Of a stretch of DNA of 7,961 nucleotides, positions 6,385-7,961 are shown piece after piece. This DNA is from Pseudomonadota bacterium. Its GTDB lineage: Bacteria; Pseudomonadota; Gammaproteobacteria; Pseudomonadales; UBA5518. The stretch is from positions 1 through 7,961 of the forward strand of contig CAUJIL010000182.1 of the NCBI GenBank assembly GCA_963204845.1, given 5' to 3'. Positions within the stretch are counted from its first letter, which is position 1. The number at the start of each line of letters is the position of its first letter. A program made the translations under genes and the position numbers. Under the pieces are notes generated by a model, which worked only from the letters and a program-made list of their open reading frames with translations, was not told the DNA's origin and made no database searches.

Positions 6385-7275
6385 ATGATCTCGGGCAGTA
6401 TCGTCGCCCTCGTGACGCCGATGGACGCGTCGGACGGCATCGACTGGGCGGCCCTCGAGCGGTTGATCGAACTCCAGATCGAAGGCGGCACCGCCGCGAT
6501 CGTCTCGGTGGGCACCACGGGCGAGAGCGCCACGCTGAGCGTCGAGGAGCACGGCGAGGTGATCCGCCGGACGATCGCCATCGTGGGCGGACGCGTCCCG
6601 GTCATCGCCGGCACCGGCGCCAATTCCACGGCCGAGGCGATCGCGCTGACCGCACTGGCGCGAGGACTGGGGGCGGACGCCTGCCTGCTGGTCACCCCGT
6701 ACTACAACAAGCCGACCCAGGAAGGGCTGTACCGGCATTTCCGCGCGGTTGCCGAAGCGGTGGCCATCCCGCAGATCCTCTACAACGTGCCGGGGCGCAC
6801 CGCCTGCGACATGCACAACGACACCGTGCTGCGCCTGAGCGCGGTGCCGGGCATCGTCGGCATCAAGGACGCCACCGGCAACCTCGAGCGCGGGCGCGAC
6901 CTGATTGCGCGCTGCCCGCCGGGATTCGTGGTGTATTCCGGTGACGATGCCACGGCCGCCGAACTGATGCTGATGGGCGGGCGCGGCAACATCTCGGTCA
7001 CCGCCAACGTGGACCCCGCGCGCATGGCGGCGCTGTGCGGTGCCGCGATCGCCGGCGATGCCGGGCACACCCGCGCGCTCGATGCCGAACTCGCCGAACT
7101 GAGCCGTGTGCTGTTCCTCGAGGCGAACCCGATACCGGTGAAGTGGGCGCTGCAGCAGATGGGGCTGATCGGCCCCGGGATCCGCCTCCCGCTGACGCCG
7201 TTGTCCGACATGTACCACGAGCGCGTGCGCAAGGCGCTGACCGATCTGGGGTTGCTCGGCCCCGATCGCTGCTGA
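6385..7275 (+). CDS. dapA: 4-hydroxy-tetrahydrodipicolinate synthase
   Basis: This enzyme condenses pyruvate with aspartate-4-semialdehyde, the first committed step to diaminopimelate (peptidoglycan) and lysine, in the cytoplasm. The 296-residue length is normal, and key residues fall at E. coli numbering: Thr44-Thr45 in GTTGES, Tyr107 in TPYYNKP, Tyr133 in YNVPGRT, Arg138, and the Schiff-base Lys161 in GIKDATGN. Of the E. coli lysine-inhibition site, His56, Asn80, Glu84 and Tyr106 are kept but position 53 is Val rather than His, so feedback sensitivity may differ. AGGG lies 7 nt before the ATG. The bamC-like gene follows after 13 nt, the usual gammaproteobacterial order. Upstream it is insulated from the catabolic genes by a terminator and has its own candidate promoter. 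Confidence 0.97.
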   Translation: MISGSIVALVTPMDASDGIDWAALERLIELQIEGGTAAIVSVGTTGESATLSVEEHGEVIRRTIAIVGGRVPVIAGTGANSTAEAIALTALARGLGADACLLVTPYYNKPTQEGLYRHFRAVAEAVAIPQILYNVPGRTACDMHNDTVLRLSAVPGIVGIKDATGNLERGRDLIARCPPGFVVYSGDDATAAELMLMGGRGNISVTANVDPARMAALCGAAIAGDAGHTRALDAELAELSRVLFLEANPIPVKWALQQMGLIGPGIRLPLTPLSDMYHERVRKALTDLGLLGPDRC

Positions 7276-7288
7276 CGGGAGAGAGTCG

Positions 7289-7828
7289 ATGCGACCGTTG
7301 ACCGCACTGCTGCTGCCCATCCTGAGCGTCGTGCTGGCCGGCTGCGGCTGGCTGGGCGGCGAGGAAGGTTATTTCCGCGATCGCGGCGACGACTACCGCA
7401 ATGCCCGCGTGGTCCCGCCGATGAAGATCCCCGAGGGCACCCGCACCGAGGCGGTGTCGCAGCTCTACGCCATTCCGGTCGAGAACACCGACGCGCTGCT
7501 CGAGGACGAGTTCGAGGTGCCGCGCCCGCAACCGCTGAGCAGTAACGCGGGCGAGAAGGTGGTGCGCATCCAGAAGCTTGGCGATGCGCAGTGGATCCTG
7601 CTCGACGAGACGCCGGCCGAGACGTGGCCCAAGATCCGCGCCTTCCTGGTCTCGAACCAGATCGGCATCGAACGCGAGGACGCATCGACCGGCCAGATGG
7701 AAACCTCGTGGCTGTCGTTCCGCAGCGAGACCACGCGGCGCGAGAAATACCGTTTCCGCGTCGAGCAGGGCGTGCAGCGCTCGAGCAGCGAGGTCTACGT
7801 GCTGCACGCGGGCTACCGCCAGGACTAG
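7289..7828 (+). CDS. bamC: BamC (NlpB)-like outer-membrane assembly lipoprotein, N-terminal part ending at an in-frame TAG
   Basis: BamC is a lipoprotein of the BAM complex that inserts beta-barrel proteins into the outer membrane. A lipoprotein signal is clear: MRPLTALLLPILSVV, then the lipobox LAGC with Cys19 as the lipidated residue and Gly at +2, which fits outer-membrane sorting. A Gly/Asp/Arg-rich linker follows, then YAIPV (60-64), a pattern shared with BamC. The N-terminal helix-grip domain is about residues 91-173 (WILLDETPAETWPKIRAFL, IGIEREDASTGQMETSW, YRFRVEQG). GGAG lies 7 nt before the ATG and dapA ends 13 nt upstream, so the two are probably co-transcribed. Full-length BamC has two helix-grip domains and about 340 residues; here TAG at 7826-7828 ends the frame after 179. 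The frame continues BamC-like beyond it, so this is probably an interrupted gene rather than a complete short one. Confidence 0.8.
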   Translation: MRPLTALLLPILSVVLAGCGWLGGEEGYFRDRGDDYRNARVVPPMKIPEGTRTEAVSQLYAIPVENTDALLEDEFEVPRPQPLSSNAGEKVVRIQKLGDAQWILLDETPAETWPKIRAFLVSNQIGIEREDASTGQMETSWLSFRSETTRREKYRFRVEQGVQRSSSEVYVLHAGYRQD

Positions 7829-7961
7829 CCGGATGATCAGCCACCGGCGGAGTGGCCGGCCGCGTCCGCCGATGCCGATCGCGAGACCTGGATGCTGATG
7901 GAACTCGCGAACTACCTCGCCGCGACCGGCGTGGAATCCTCGGTGAGCATGCTTGCACAGG
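7829..7961 (+). pseudogene. In-frame continuation of the bamC-like gene after the TAG (runs off right edge)
   Basis: Read in the same frame as the upstream gene, these 44 codons have no stop and 35 end in G or C, as expected of coding sequence here. They encode a Pro/Asp-rich linker, then WMLMELANYLAATGVESS and SMLAQ, which resemble the helix between the two BamC domains in Pseudomonas-type homologues (from memory). An in-frame ATG at 7892 exists but has no good ribosome site. The second domain would lie outside the window. The stretch could instead be a normal part of bamC if the TAG is a sequencing error. Confidence 0.6.

Noticed and set aside
4743..6695. Minus-strand open frame of 650 codons
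   Set aside because: It is antisense to the hydrolase, dehydrogenase and dapA genes and crosses the terminator and promoter. Low-complexity Arg/His/Ala product with no recognisable domain.
6229..7320. Minus-strand open frame of 363 codons
   Set aside because: Antisense to all of dapA, whose residues match E. coli numbering exactly; Arg/His/Asp-rich shadow product.
1..7961. CRISPR arrays, tRNA/rRNA genes, insertion sequences, attachment sites
   Set aside because: I saw no regularly spaced repeats, no cloverleaf-like sequence, no transposase or integrase motifs and no flanking inverted repeats.

Overview
The window is GC-rich DNA with dense genes and strong G/C preference at third codon positions. 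It most likely comes from a gammaproteobacterium. The best taxonomic clue is the right-hand end: dapA followed 13 nt later by a bamC (nlpB)-like lipoprotein gene, a core gene order of many Gammaproteobacteria. The TonB-dependent receptor confirms a Gram-negative envelope. I cannot name a genus.

Layout. Positions 1-1595 (minus) hold the N-terminal ~531 residues of a TonB-dependent outer-membrane receptor that runs off the left edge. Positions 1695-3521 (minus) encode an acetolactate-synthase-like thiamine-diphosphate enzyme that starts at TTG behind a strong Shine-Dalgarno sequence. A gene-free stretch of about 255 bp follows, containing a palindrome and a 21-bp-spaced direct repeat. Three plus-strand genes then read away from it: an EthD-domain protein (GTG start, 3777-4496), a hormone-sensitive-lipase-type alpha/beta hydrolase (4521-5450) and a short-chain dehydrogenase resembling 3-alpha-hydroxysteroid dehydrogenase/carbonyl reductase (5517-6275). 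A hairpin-plus-T-tract terminator and a plausible sigma-70 promoter separate this block from dapA (6385-7275) and the bamC-like gene (from 7289).

How the genes may work together. The left ~6.3 kb looks like an accessory catabolic module. The receptor would import a scarce or bulky substrate, the hydrolase would cleave an ester, the dehydrogenase would oxidise or reduce a hydroxyl/carbonyl, and the EthD protein and ThDP enzyme would act on later intermediates. The substrate is unknown; the dehydrogenase hints at a steroid- or terpenoid-like ring compound. The right end is core metabolism and envelope assembly (lysine/diaminopimelate synthesis and the BAM complex).

The most notable anomaly is in the bamC-like gene. 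An in-frame TAG at 7826-7828 cuts it to 179 codons, yet the same frame stays open, GC3-rich and BamC-like for the remaining 44 codons to the window edge. All five complete genes in the window end in TGA. The gene is therefore broken, mis-sequenced, naturally split or (least likely) read through.
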